DNA from: G963708325 sp963708325
GTDB taxonomy: Bacteria; Actinomycetota; Thermoleophilia; Solirubrobacterales; 70-9
NCBI GenBank assembly: GCA_963708325.1
Contig: OY970203.1
Coordinates: 1,426,001-1,490,000 of the forward strand
Reading direction: 5' to 3'
Length of the DNA stretch: 64,000 bases
This document shows, piece after piece, positions 7,634 through 15,231 of the stretch. Position 1 is the first letter of the stretch. Every line of letters starts with the position of its first letter. Both the position numbers and the translations under genes were made by a program. The notes beneath the pieces were generated by a model. It saw nothing but the letters and a program-made list of their open reading frames with translations. It had not been told where the DNA came from and ran no database searches.

Positions 7634-9421
7634 TTAGGAAATGCGTCCAACCCGCCGGCGCCGGTCCGCGCCGGGCTCGGGGGCCGGGGCGGGATCGACC
7701 TGCGCCTCCGCAGGGGCCCCGACGACCGCCGGCGACCGCTTCCGGCGCGGGCTCCCGCCGGCGAGGGCAATCGCCGCCAGCGCCACCAGGCAGCCGCCGA
7801 CCAGGCACCACAGGGCGGCGCTGAAGAAGCCGATGTGGCCGCCCGTGACGGCCAGCAGCAGGTCCCAGGGCATCCGCAGACCGACCTCCCAGCGGCCGCC
7901 GAGATAGACGAGCGCCGCGAGCGGCGGCAGCAGCCCGGCGGCCGCGGCGGCCGCGGCGGTCCCCGGGCGAAGCCGCGTTCCGGGTATCGCTGCCAGCGAC
8001 CACAGGTTGACGGCGGGGACGAGCAGCAGCGCCGCGTACGGGTTGACCACCCAGATCCCGGCCGAGGCGGCGAACAGGACCAGGGCGATCGCGGCCGCGA
8101 TGCCGCCGCCCGCGAGGGTCGGGGGAAGGCGAAGCGGGCGCATCAGCGCCCAGCTGCCCGCGAAGGCGACGGCGAGGAGGACCAGCACCACGATGCCGCC
8201 GGCGCCCAGCGGGAAGCTGCCGGGATCGAAGGGGAAGTGCGGGTCCGGGACCAGGCCGACGAAGGCCAGGACGCGAGCGAGCAGCAGCGCCGCAAGCAGC
8301 GGCAGCGATCGCGTCGCGACCCAGGCGACGTTGCGAAGGGCCGGCTCGCCGCGCCGCGAGGTGCGAGCGAGTCCGTCCACGGCAGCCGCGCCGACCGGCA
8401 GCAGCAGGGCGGCCGCCAGCAGCGCCAGCGACCAGCCCGGGACGAGCTTGCCGCCGACGGTCACGTAGGAGTCGGGCCCGTGGACCAGAGTGCGATCGGT
8501 CGCGTCCAGCGCCAGGATCAGGGACAGGGTGGCGCGCCCGAAGCTCGCCAGGTTCTCGGTCGACACCCGCTCGGGAACGTCGGCCGAAGCCGGAGGGAGG
8601 CGATCGCCGGTGGCTGTGATGCCGACGGCGTCGAGCCCGTCGGCGATCAGCACCGCGGGCTCGCCGATCCCGCTGGGGATGGCAAGGCGGACCAGGTGGC
8701 CGAAGGTCCCCTCGATTCCCGCGCTTTGCTGGACCTGGTCGGAGATCGCGCTCTCCGCGGAGCGGACGAGCTGGATCGAGGTGCTGTTCTGCGACGCCGA
8801 CCAGGGCCGAACGAGCGGCCGCTGGATCTTCTCAGCGCCTGGCGCGTCGAGGACGATCGCGGCGTCGATCCTCGAGGCGCCGGGGAAGTTGCGGGCGAAC
8901 TGTTCGGCGCCGGAGCCGCCGTTGCTGCCGCCGTCGGTGGATACGAACTCGAGCGTCTTGTGATGAGTGACGTTTGCGAACGTGTGGGCGATCGCTAGCA
9001 GCGCGCCCGTCGCCGCGGCGCTGGTGGTCGCCCCCGGGCCAGCCGCCGAGTCACGATGGGCGATCAGCACGATGCGGCCGTCGGAGTCGCCAGGCAGCGT
9101 CAGGACGACGTTGCGCAGGTCCACCGAGCGACCGTGGAACGTCCCCTTGTAGTGCTGCACCGCCACCTGGTCGCTCTGGACCGCGCGGAACTGCTCCTCG
9201 ACCAGGTCGCCGGCGGCGGAGTCCCCCCTGCTGCCGGGCGTGCGATCGCTGCCCGCGTTGACCACGGCCTGGGTCAGCCTGGCGGCCAGCTTCGGGTCGA
9301 AGCTGTCGGGGGGCGTCAGCGCCCGGATCGGCCCGGGCAGCGCCTGCAGGGAGAACATCGCCACCACGACCGCGCAGAGCGCCGGCAGCATCGCCGCGCG
9401 GTAGATGCGAAGGTCGATCAC
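7634..9421 (-). CDS. M28-family peptidase homologue with C-terminal membrane domain, probably catalytically inactive
   Basis: A 595-residue product from GTG 9421, which has TAAGCT 8 nt upstream. An N-terminal anchor helix is followed by an exported M28 aminopeptidase-like domain (about residues 30-300) and then eight or so C-terminal membrane helices. The first zinc-ligand motif is present (LIAHRDS). The second, normally GANDNASG, reads GATTSAAATG, and the DGEE region that carries the catalytic Glu reads DGGSNGGSG, so at least two ligands and the general base are missing. A binding or scaffolding role is therefore more likely than proteolysis. It diverges from the response regulator. Confidence 0.7.
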   Translation of the reverse strand: MIDLRIYRAAMLPALCAVVVAMFSLQALPGPIRALTPPDSFDPKLAARLTQAVVNAGSDRTPGSRGDSAAGDLVEEQFRAVQSDQVAVQHYKGTFHGRSVDLRNVVLTLPGDSDGRIVLIAHRDSAAGPGATTSAAATGALLAIAHTFANVTHHKTLEFVSTDGGSNGGSGAEQFARNFPGASRIDAAIVLDAPGAEKIQRPLVRPWSASQNSTSIQLVRSAESAISDQVQQSAGIEGTFGHLVRLAIPSGIGEPAVLIADGLDAVGITATGDRLPPASADVPERVSTENLASFGRATLSLILALDATDRTLVHGPDSYVTVGGKLVPGWSLALLAAALLLPVGAAAVDGLARTSRRGEPALRNVAWVATRSLPLLAALLLARVLAFVGLVPDPHFPFDPGSFPLGAGGIVVLVLLAVAFAGSWALMRPLRLPPTLAGGGIAAAIALVLFAASAGIWVVNPYAALLLVPAVNLWSLAAIPGTRLRPGTAAAAAAAGLLPPLAALVYLGGRWEVGLRMPWDLLLAVTGGHIGFFSAALWCLVGGCLVALAAIALAGGSPRRKRSPAVVGAPAEAQVDPAPAPEPGADRRRRVGRIS

Positions 9422-9429
9422 CGCGGCGC

Positions 9430-9435
9430 AGCTTA
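9430..9435 (-). promoter_or_regulatory. -10-like box (TAAGCT)
   Basis: TANNNT hexamer 8 nt before the GTG at 9421; it supports that start over longer versions of the frame. Confidence 0.35.
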
Positions 9436-9460
9436 GGCCAGCACTATCCCGATGGCCCCT

Positions 9461-9466
9461 TACCCT
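9461..9466 (+). promoter_or_regulatory. -10-like box (TACCCT), leaderless arrangement
   Basis: TACCCT lies 6 nt before the ATG at 9473 of the response regulator and favours that start over the ATG at 9452, which is upstream of the box. Confidence 0.4.
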
Positions 9467-9472
9467 TTTTCC

Positions 9473-10186
9473 ATGGTGTCGGCTGAGGGATCGGCGCGAA
9501 TCCTGCTTGTGGACGACGAGCAGGCGATCCAGACGCTCCTCACCTATCCGCTTCGCAAGGAGGGCTACGAGGTGATCCCCGCCCACGACGGCCAGGAGGC
9601 GCTGGACCGCTTTGCCGAGCAGCGCTTCGACCTTGTCGTGCTCGACATCATGCTGCCCCGCCTCGACGGGGTCGAGGTCTGCCGCAGGCTCCGCGCCCGC
9701 AGCCAGGTTCCGATCATCATGCTGACCGCGAAGGGCGACGAGATCGACAAGGTGCTCGGCCTCGAGATGGGGGCCGACGACTACATCACCAAGCCGTTCT
9801 CGCTGCGCGAGTTCCGCAGCCGCGTGAAGGCGGCGCTGCGGCGCTCGGAGATGCTGCGAACCGGTCCCACCACCGTGGAGCCGATCGAGATCGCGGGGCT
9901 GAAGATCGACTTCGCGCGGCGCTCGGCGACCGTGCGCGACGAGGAGGCGGTGCTCACCTACGTCGAGTTCGAGATCCTCTCCGTCCTTGCCAGGAACCCG
10001 GGGCGGGTGCACTCGCGCGAGATGCTGCTCGAGCAGGTCTGGGGGGACTCCAACTACCGCGACCCGCGCACCGTCGACGTGCACATCCGCCACCTGCGCG
10101 AGAAGCTCGAGAGCGACCCCAAGAGCCCCGAGTACCTGTTCACGGTCCGCGGCGTCGGCTACCGGTTCCGCGACGCCGCACAGTAG
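9473..10186 (+). CDS. OmpR/PhoB-family response regulator
   Basis: About 237 residues. The receiver domain starts with ARILLVDDE (acidic pair), has the phospho-acceptor Asp in VVLDIMLPRLDG, the conserved Thr in IIMLTAKG and Lys in YITKPFS. The winged-helix effector domain ends with VDVHIRHLREKL and RGVGYRF. It is followed after 29 nt by its probable sensor kinase and then an HtrA protease, which suggests an envelope-stress system. The alternative start at 9452 adds seven residues. Confidence 0.92.
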   Translation: MVSAEGSARILLVDDEQAIQTLLTYPLRKEGYEVIPAHDGQEALDRFAEQRFDLVVLDIMLPRLDGVEVCRRLRARSQVPIIMLTAKGDEIDKVLGLEMGADDYITKPFSLREFRSRVKAALRRSEMLRTGPTTVEPIEIAGLKIDFARRSATVRDEEAVLTYVEFEILSVLARNPGRVHSREMLLEQVWGDSNYRDPRTVDVHIRHLREKLESDPKSPEYLFTVRGVGYRFRDAAQ

Positions 10187-10215
10187 ATGGGCGAACCGCG
10201 GGCAGGCGACCCGAA

Positions 10216-11661
10216 ATGCGCCTGAACACGATCAAGAACCGCCTCGTCCTGCTGTTCTTCGTGATCACCTCGGCGGCCGTCGGGTTCGTCTACCTCTACG
10301 TCGTCCCCCAGCTGCAGTCGAGCCTGACCGCACAGAAGCTCAGCCGCCTGCAGAAGCTCGGCGGGGACAAGAGCGGCCCGATCGAGCGGGCGATGCGGCG
10401 CGGCGCTGCGCAGGACAGGCTCGACCGCCTGCTGCGCCAGATCTCCCAGCGGACGGACTCGCGCGCCACCCTGGTCGCGCTGCGCAGCGGCGCCGAGGGG
10501 CTGGCGCCCACCTTCGTTGTCGCCGACTCGGAGTCGGAATCCACCGCCGTGCAGCCCCGCTACGACGTTGCCGCCGCCGCCGCGCGCACCGGGCGGATCA
10601 GCTCCGGCGTCGAGACGGTCTCGGGAACGCGCGTCGGCGAGACCGCGATCCCGATCTCGATCGACGGGACGCCGCGCTGGGTGGCGGTCTTCTCCAGCCC
10701 CCTGGCCGACGTCCAGGACAACGTCGCCCTGATCAAGCGCCAGATCGTGATCGCCGGTCTGATCGCGATCGCTGCCGCCCTGCTCGCCGGCTATTACGGC
10801 TCGCGGGCCCTCTCCCAGCGCCTGCGGCGGCTCGAGGAGGCCGCCGAGAAGGTCGCGGGCGGCGACTTCGCCTCGCCGATCCCCGTCGACTCCTCCGACG
10901 AGCTCGGCCAATTGGCACGCACCTTCAACGAGATGCAGCAGCGGCTGGCGCGGCTGGATGCCGCCCGCAAGGAGTTCATCGCCAACGCCTCCCACGAGCT
11001 GCGAACGCCGATCTTCTCGCTCGGTGGCTTCGTCGAGCTGCTCGAGGACGAGGAGCCCGACCCGGCCCAGCGCGAGGAGTTCGTACGCACGATGCGCGGG
11101 CAGGTGGACAGGCTGACCAAGCTCACCGCCGACCTGCTCGACCTCTCCAAGCTCGACGCGGACACGATGGAGCTCAATCCCGAGCGCGTCGACCTGACGC
11201 CGCTCGCCAACTCGATCCTCTCCGAGTTTCGCCCCGCCGCCGACCGGCGCGGCTCGAAGCTCGAGCTGCGGGCGGGACCGGGGCCGGCCGTCGCGCTCGC
11301 CGATCCCGGCAGGGTCGGACAGATCATCCGTATCCTGGTTGACAACGCCCTCAAGCACACGCCGGAGGGCACCGCGGTCACCGTGACAACCCTTCGAGAC
11401 AACGGAGTCGCAGAGCTGATCGTCACCGACGAGGGACCCGGCATCGACCCGCGCTCGCTCGGTCACGTGTTCGAGCGCTTCCACACCGGCGACTCGGTGA
11501 GCGGGTCGGGGCTCGGGCTCGCGATCGCCCGCGAGCTGGCGCTGCGGATGGACGGCCGCCTGGACGTGGCGTCGCGGCGCGGCTTCACCGCGTTCACGCT
11601 CGAGCTTCCCCGCGGCGACGCGGCGGTGGCGCGCCGAACGCGAGCGGGAGTGAGCGCGTGA
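10216..11661 (+). CDS. membrane sensor histidine kinase
   Basis: 481 residues: TM1 (about 11-30), an extracytoplasmic sensor region (about 31-175), TM2 (about 176-197), HAMP, HisKA with the phosphorylated His in ANASHELRTPIFS, then HATPase_c with DNALKHTPEGTAV (N box), DEGPGIDP (G1) and GSGLGLAIAREL (G2). It probably phosphorylates the upstream response regulator. The stop overlaps the GTG of the HtrA gene by 4 nt (GTGA), indicating translational coupling. Confidence 0.93.
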   Translation: MRLNTIKNRLVLLFFVITSAAVGFVYLYVVPQLQSSLTAQKLSRLQKLGGDKSGPIERAMRRGAAQDRLDRLLRQISQRTDSRATLVALRSGAEGLAPTFVVADSESESTAVQPRYDVAAAAARTGRISSGVETVSGTRVGETAIPISIDGTPRWVAVFSSPLADVQDNVALIKRQIVIAGLIAIAAALLAGYYGSRALSQRLRRLEEAAEKVAGGDFASPIPVDSSDELGQLARTFNEMQQRLARLDAARKEFIANASHELRTPIFSLGGFVELLEDEEPDPAQREEFVRTMRGQVDRLTKLTADLLDLSKLDADTMELNPERVDLTPLANSILSEFRPAADRRGSKLELRAGPGPAVALADPGRVGQIIRILVDNALKHTPEGTAVTVTTLRDNGVAELIVTDEGPGIDPRSLGHVFERFHTGDSVSGSGLGLAIARELALRMDGRLDVASRRGFTAFTLELPRGDAAVARRTRAGVSA

Positions 11662-12884
11662 GGCTCCCGCCCGGCGGCCCCTCGCGCACCAGCCGGCTGG
11701 CGCGCCGGGGCGGCCCTGCGCTCGCGGCCTGCGCAGCGCTCGCCCTCGGCGCAGGCCTCGCCGGATGCGGCGGCTCCAGCGGTGGCGGCAGCAGCACCGC
11801 GCTCTTCCCCAGCGACCAACAGCCGACACAGCCGCAGAAGGTCGTCGTCAGCGCGATCAACGGCCGCTTCAGCCCGGAGGCCATCTACCGACGCGCCGCT
11901 CCCGGCGTGGTGACCGTGATCTCGGTGTTCCGCGGCGGCGGCCTCAGCCTGTTCGGCAACCAGGGCGCGGCCGGGCAGGGCTCCGGCTTCGTGGTCAACA
12001 AGGACGGCGACATCGCCACCAACGCGCACGTCGTCACGAACGGCCAGGGAGACAGCCTGCAGCCCGCCAAGCGCGTCTACGTGGAGTTCCCCGATCGCAA
12101 CCGCGTCCAGGCAACGATCCAGGGCTACGACCCGCAGGCCGACGTCGCCCTGCTCAAGGTCGACCCCACCGGCCTCGACCTCGTGCCGCTCGAGCTCGGC
12201 GACAGCGACGGCATCGCCGTCGGCCAGCCCGTGGCGGCGATCGGCAGCCCGTTCGGCGAGGTCCAGTCGCTGTCGATCGGGGTGATCTCCGCCACCGATC
12301 GCGCGATCGACTCGCTCACCGGCTTCCAGATAGACAACGCGATCCAGACGGACACGTCGATCAACCCGGGCAACTCGGGCGGGCCGCTGCTCGACGCCAA
12401 GGGCAGGGTGATCGGGCTCACCCAGCAGATCGAAACGCGCTCGGGATCGAACTCGGGCGTCGGCTTCGCCGTGCCGATCGACCTCGCCCGGCGCTCGCTC
12501 GAGCAGCTGCAGGCGAACGGACACGTCGACTATGCCTACCTCGGCGTCTCCAGCCAGGCGCTCTATCCGCAGCTCGCGGACCACCTCGGAATCGACTCCC
12601 CGACGGGCGCCCTGATCGCGGAGGCGGTGCCCGGCGGCCCGGCCGACAAGGCGGGGCTGAAGGGAGGCGACCACTCGATCCGCTACCAGGAGTCGCGCGT
12701 GAAGACGGGCGGCGACGTGATCGTCGCCGTCAACGGCACGAAGCTGGTCGGCGAGAACGACCTCGCGGAGCAGGTCGCCCGCTACAAGCCGGGCGACAAG
12801 GTGACGCTCCGGATCATCCGCGACGGGTCGACCAAGGACCTCCAGGTCGAACTCGGCAAGCGCCCAAGCAGCGCGCCGCAGTAG
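11658..12884 (+). CDS. HtrA/DegP-like serine protease lipoprotein with PDZ domain
   Basis: 408 residues. The N-terminus is a lipoprotein signal with lipobox LAGC (Cys37). The trypsin-like domain has the catalytic triad His in NAHVVTNG, Asp in ADVALLK and Ser in NPGNSGGPLLD; the C-terminal PDZ domain includes GGPADKAGLKGGD. Such proteases degrade or refold damaged proteins outside the membrane. Its four-base overlap with the kinase gene makes it the likely output of that two-component system. The downstream phosphatase gene starts only 5 nt after its stop. Confidence 0.92.
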   Translation: MRLPPGGPSRTSRLARRGGPALAACAALALGAGLAGCGGSSGGGSSTALFPSDQQPTQPQKVVVSAINGRFSPEAIYRRAAPGVVTVISVFRGGGLSLFGNQGAAGQGSGFVVNKDGDIATNAHVVTNGQGDSLQPAKRVYVEFPDRNRVQATIQGYDPQADVALLKVDPTGLDLVPLELGDSDGIAVGQPVAAIGSPFGEVQSLSIGVISATDRAIDSLTGFQIDNAIQTDTSINPGNSGGPLLDAKGRVIGLTQQIETRSGSNSGVGFAVPIDLARRSLEQLQANGHVDYAYLGVSSQALYPQLADHLGIDSPTGALIAEAVPGGPADKAGLKGGDHSIRYQESRVKTGGDVIVAVNGTKLVGENDLAEQVARYKPGDKVTLRIIRDGSTKDLQVELGKRPSSAPQ

Positions 12885-12888
12885 GCAC

Positions 12889-13866
12889 GTGCGGCCACCC
12901 TCAGCGAGCGACCTGGTCGCCGAGCTGGCGCTGGCGCTGCGCGAGGAGCTCGCCGGGCGGCTCGGGCATCACGACGGCCGCGCCCACGTCGGCATCGGCT
13001 CCGGCGGCGCCGGAGGCGCCCCCGGGGACGTCACCTTCGCGATAGACGAGGCGGCGGAGAGCTTCATGGAGTCCTTCCTCGCCGAGCGGGCGCCGCATGT
13101 CGCCTTCTACTCCGAGGACAGGGGAATGGTGTCGCCCGCCGGGGAAGACGCGGAGACGGTGCTCGTGGTCGACCCGATCGACGGCACCCGGCCGGCCCTC
13201 GCCGGCCTCGAGTCGGCCTGCGTGTCGGTGGCGGCCGCGCCGCTCTCGTCGGAGCCGGTGATGGGCGACGTGACGAGCGCCTGCATCGTCGAGATCAAGG
13301 GCGGAGCCGCCTTCCGCGCCGAGCGCGGCGCCGGCCTCCACCCGGCCGCGACGCTCTCGCCGAACACCCGCCTGGACCGCATGTTCTGGACGTACGGCCT
13401 GCGCGGGCGCCCGGCGCGGGCGACCGCCGAGGTGCTGGCCGAGCTGATCGACGCCTCCTCGGTCGGCGGCGCCACGTTCGACCTCGGCTCCGCCGCGTTC
13501 GACATGACCCGGATAGCGACGGGGCAGCTCGACGCCTACGTGGAGCCGGGCCCGCGGATGATCGCGGACGTCCCCGGCATGCGCGCCGAGTTCGAGCGGG
13601 TCGGCGGCGGCGCCGTGCTCAACAACTCCCCCTACGACCTCGCCGCGGCCGTGCTCTGCCTTGGCGAGGCGGGCGCAGTCGTCACCGACGCGTACGGCCG
13701 CTCACTCGCCGACCGGCCGCTGCTCGGGTCGGGGGCGGAGTTCCAGATGTCCTGCCTGGCCGCCGCCAACGCGGAGCTTCACGCGCGGATCTGTGTCGCG
13801 CTCGACGCCGGCATCGATCGCCTGCTGAGCGCGGGGCTGACGCCACCGGCCCCGGCGGGTGATTGA
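12889..13866 (+). CDS. inositol-monophosphatase-family phosphatase
   Basis: 325 residues with the metal-binding signature DPIDGT inside LVVDPIDGTRPALAG, an upstream acidic site (YSEDRG) and the later ...YVEPG segment. IMPase-family enzymes hydrolyse small phosphate esters with Mg2+; the true substrate cannot be told from sequence. Residues after DPIDGT (RPALAG instead of the usual TNF) diverge, so it is not a standard SuhB. GTG at 12889 follows HtrA by 5 nt, and the gene is followed by TreT and OtsA with no OtsB in between, so a sugar-phosphate substrate is possible. Confidence 0.75.
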   Translation: MRPPSASDLVAELALALREELAGRLGHHDGRAHVGIGSGGAGGAPGDVTFAIDEAAESFMESFLAERAPHVAFYSEDRGMVSPAGEDAETVLVVDPIDGTRPALAGLESACVSVAAAPLSSEPVMGDVTSACIVEIKGGAAFRAERGAGLHPAATLSPNTRLDRMFWTYGLRGRPARATAEVLAELIDASSVGGATFDLGSAAFDMTRIATGQLDAYVEPGPRMIADVPGMRAEFERVGGGAVLNNSPYDLAAAVLCLGEAGAVVTDAYGRSLADRPLLGSGAEFQMSCLAAANAELHARICVALDAGIDRLLSAGLTPPAPAGD

Positions 13867-13912
13867 ATCCCGGCGGCCCGCCGGTGGGACCCGCGAGGAG
13901 AAAGGGAGCAGC

Positions 13913-15145
13913 GTGCTTCAGGAGGTAGGTCTGGGCGAGAAGTCGCTCGCCGACTACACGCACCTGTGCGGCCGTCACCTGATCGAGGAGATCCGCGAGC
14001 TGGCCGAGCCGCTCGCCGGCACCCGGGTCCTGCACATCAGCGCCACCGCGTTCGGCGGCGGCGTCTCGGAGATCCTCTACACACTCGTGCCCCTGATGCG
14101 CGACGTCGGGCTCGACGTCCACTGGCAGGTGATCATGGGACGCGAGGAGTTCTTCAACGTCACCAAGCTCCTGCACAACTCGCTGCAGGGCGACCCGGAG
14201 GGGCTGTCCGACGAGCAGTGGGAGCTGTTCTACCGCTACAACGAGATCAACGCGGAGGGCGTCGAGGGCGACTGGGACGCGATCGTGGTCCACGATCCCC
14301 AGCCGGCGGCGATGCGGCGGGGCGCCGTCGGCCGCGCGCGACACTGGATCTGGCGCTGCCACATCGACCTCTCCGCGCCCAACCCGGAGTCCGTGGAGCA
14401 CATGCTGCCCCTGCTGCGCGAGTACGACGCCTCGGTGTGGCACATGCGCCAGTACGTGCCGCGCGAGATGGACGGCGACGTGCGCATAATCCCGCCGGCG
14501 ATCGACCCCCTGTCGCCGAAGAACATGGCGCTGTCGGCCGACGACGCCGCCTACGTGTGCGAGCAGTTCGGGATCGACGTGGACCGGCCGCTGATCTGCC
14601 AGGTCTCGCGATTCGACCCGTGGAAGGATCCGATCGGCGTGATCGACGCCTATCGCCTCGTCCACGAGCGCGTTCCCGAGGCCCAGCTCGCCCTGGTGGG
14701 GTCGATGGCGACGGACGATCCCGAGGGCTGGGACTTCTTCAGGCGAACCTTCGAGTACGCCGACGGCGACCCGGACATAAAGATCCTCAACAACCTCAAC
14801 AACGTCGGCGCGATCGAGGTCAACGCCTTCCAGTCGCAGGCGGACGTGGTGATCCAGAAGTCGATCCGCGAGGGGTTCGGGCTGACCGTCACGGAGGCGC
14901 TTTGGAAGGGGCGCCCGACGGTGGCCGGGAACGTCGGCGGGATCCCGCTGCAGATCACCGACGGGGAGAGCGGCTTCCTGGTCTCGACCGCCGACGAGAC
15001 CGCCGACCGCTGCGCCCGGATCATCACCGATCCGGAGCTGGGCCGGCGCCTGGGGCGGACGGGCAAGGAGCACGCGCGCGCGAACTTCCTCTCGCCGCGG
15101 CTGCTGCGCGACTGGCTGCGGCTGTTCGGCGAGCTCGACCAGTAG
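13913..15145 (+). CDS. GT4 glycosyltransferase, trehalose synthase (TreT-like)
   Basis: 410 residues with two Rossmann-like halves: TAFGGGVSEIL at the N-terminus binds the acceptor side, and the C-terminal QVSRFDPWKDP, QKSIREGFGLTVTEA and NVGGIPLQI form the donor nucleotide-sugar site with the retaining EX7E motif. The sequence resembles TreT/trehalose phosphorylase-type enzymes, which join NDP-glucose and glucose to trehalose. I chose GTG 13913 because of a strong GGAGAAAGGGAG sequence just upstream; a GTG at 13859 overlapping the previous stop is in the same frame. OtsA follows after a leader mini-ORF. Confidence 0.82.
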   Translation: MLQEVGLGEKSLADYTHLCGRHLIEEIRELAEPLAGTRVLHISATAFGGGVSEILYTLVPLMRDVGLDVHWQVIMGREEFFNVTKLLHNSLQGDPEGLSDEQWELFYRYNEINAEGVEGDWDAIVVHDPQPAAMRRGAVGRARHWIWRCHIDLSAPNPESVEHMLPLLREYDASVWHMRQYVPREMDGDVRIIPPAIDPLSPKNMALSADDAAYVCEQFGIDVDRPLICQVSRFDPWKDPIGVIDAYRLVHERVPEAQLALVGSMATDDPEGWDFFRRTFEYADGDPDIKILNNLNNVGAIEVNAFQSQADVVIQKSIREGFGLTVTEALWKGRPTVAGNVGGIPLQITDGESGFLVSTADETADRCARIITDPELGRRLGRTGKEHARANFLSPRLLRDWLRLFGELDQ

Positions 15146-15162
15146 GGCGTCGGGCCTACCGC

Positions 15163-15168
15163 TAGCCT
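15163..15168 (+). promoter_or_regulatory. -10-like box (TAGCCT) plus SD before the otsA leader ORF
   Basis: TAGCCT is followed by GGAGGG (15169-15174 region) and the ATG of the leader ORF at 15178. The SD serves the leader ORF rather than otsA itself. Confidence 0.35.
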
Positions 15169-15177
15169 GGAGGGACA

Positions 15178-15231
15178 ATGACGCCCACCTGCCAGACGCC
15201 TCACGCTGCGCGTTCGGCGCCAGCACGATGA
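15178..15231 (+). CDS. 17-residue leader mini-ORF made of the hairpin repeat, overlapping otsA
   Basis: ATG 15178, preceded by a GGAGGG SD, encodes MTPTCQTPHAARSAPAR and stops in the TGA that overlaps the otsA ATG (ATGA at 15228-15231). The body of the ORF is one copy of the dispersed hairpin repeat. otsA has no SD of its own, so its translation should depend on reinitiation from this leader. The peptide frame differs from that used in the rpsR-rplI copies, so the peptide itself is probably not what matters. Confidence 0.5.
   Translation: MTPTCQTPHAARSAPAR
15185..15221 (+). repeat. hairpin repeat copy 1 (otsA leader)
   Basis: One copy of a 37-bp repeat. Its 27-bp core (15195-15221) folds with outer arms GACGCC/GGCGCC (one A-C mismatch), a TC/TC internal loop, inner arms ACGC/GCGT and a TGC loop. 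Confidence 0.8.
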
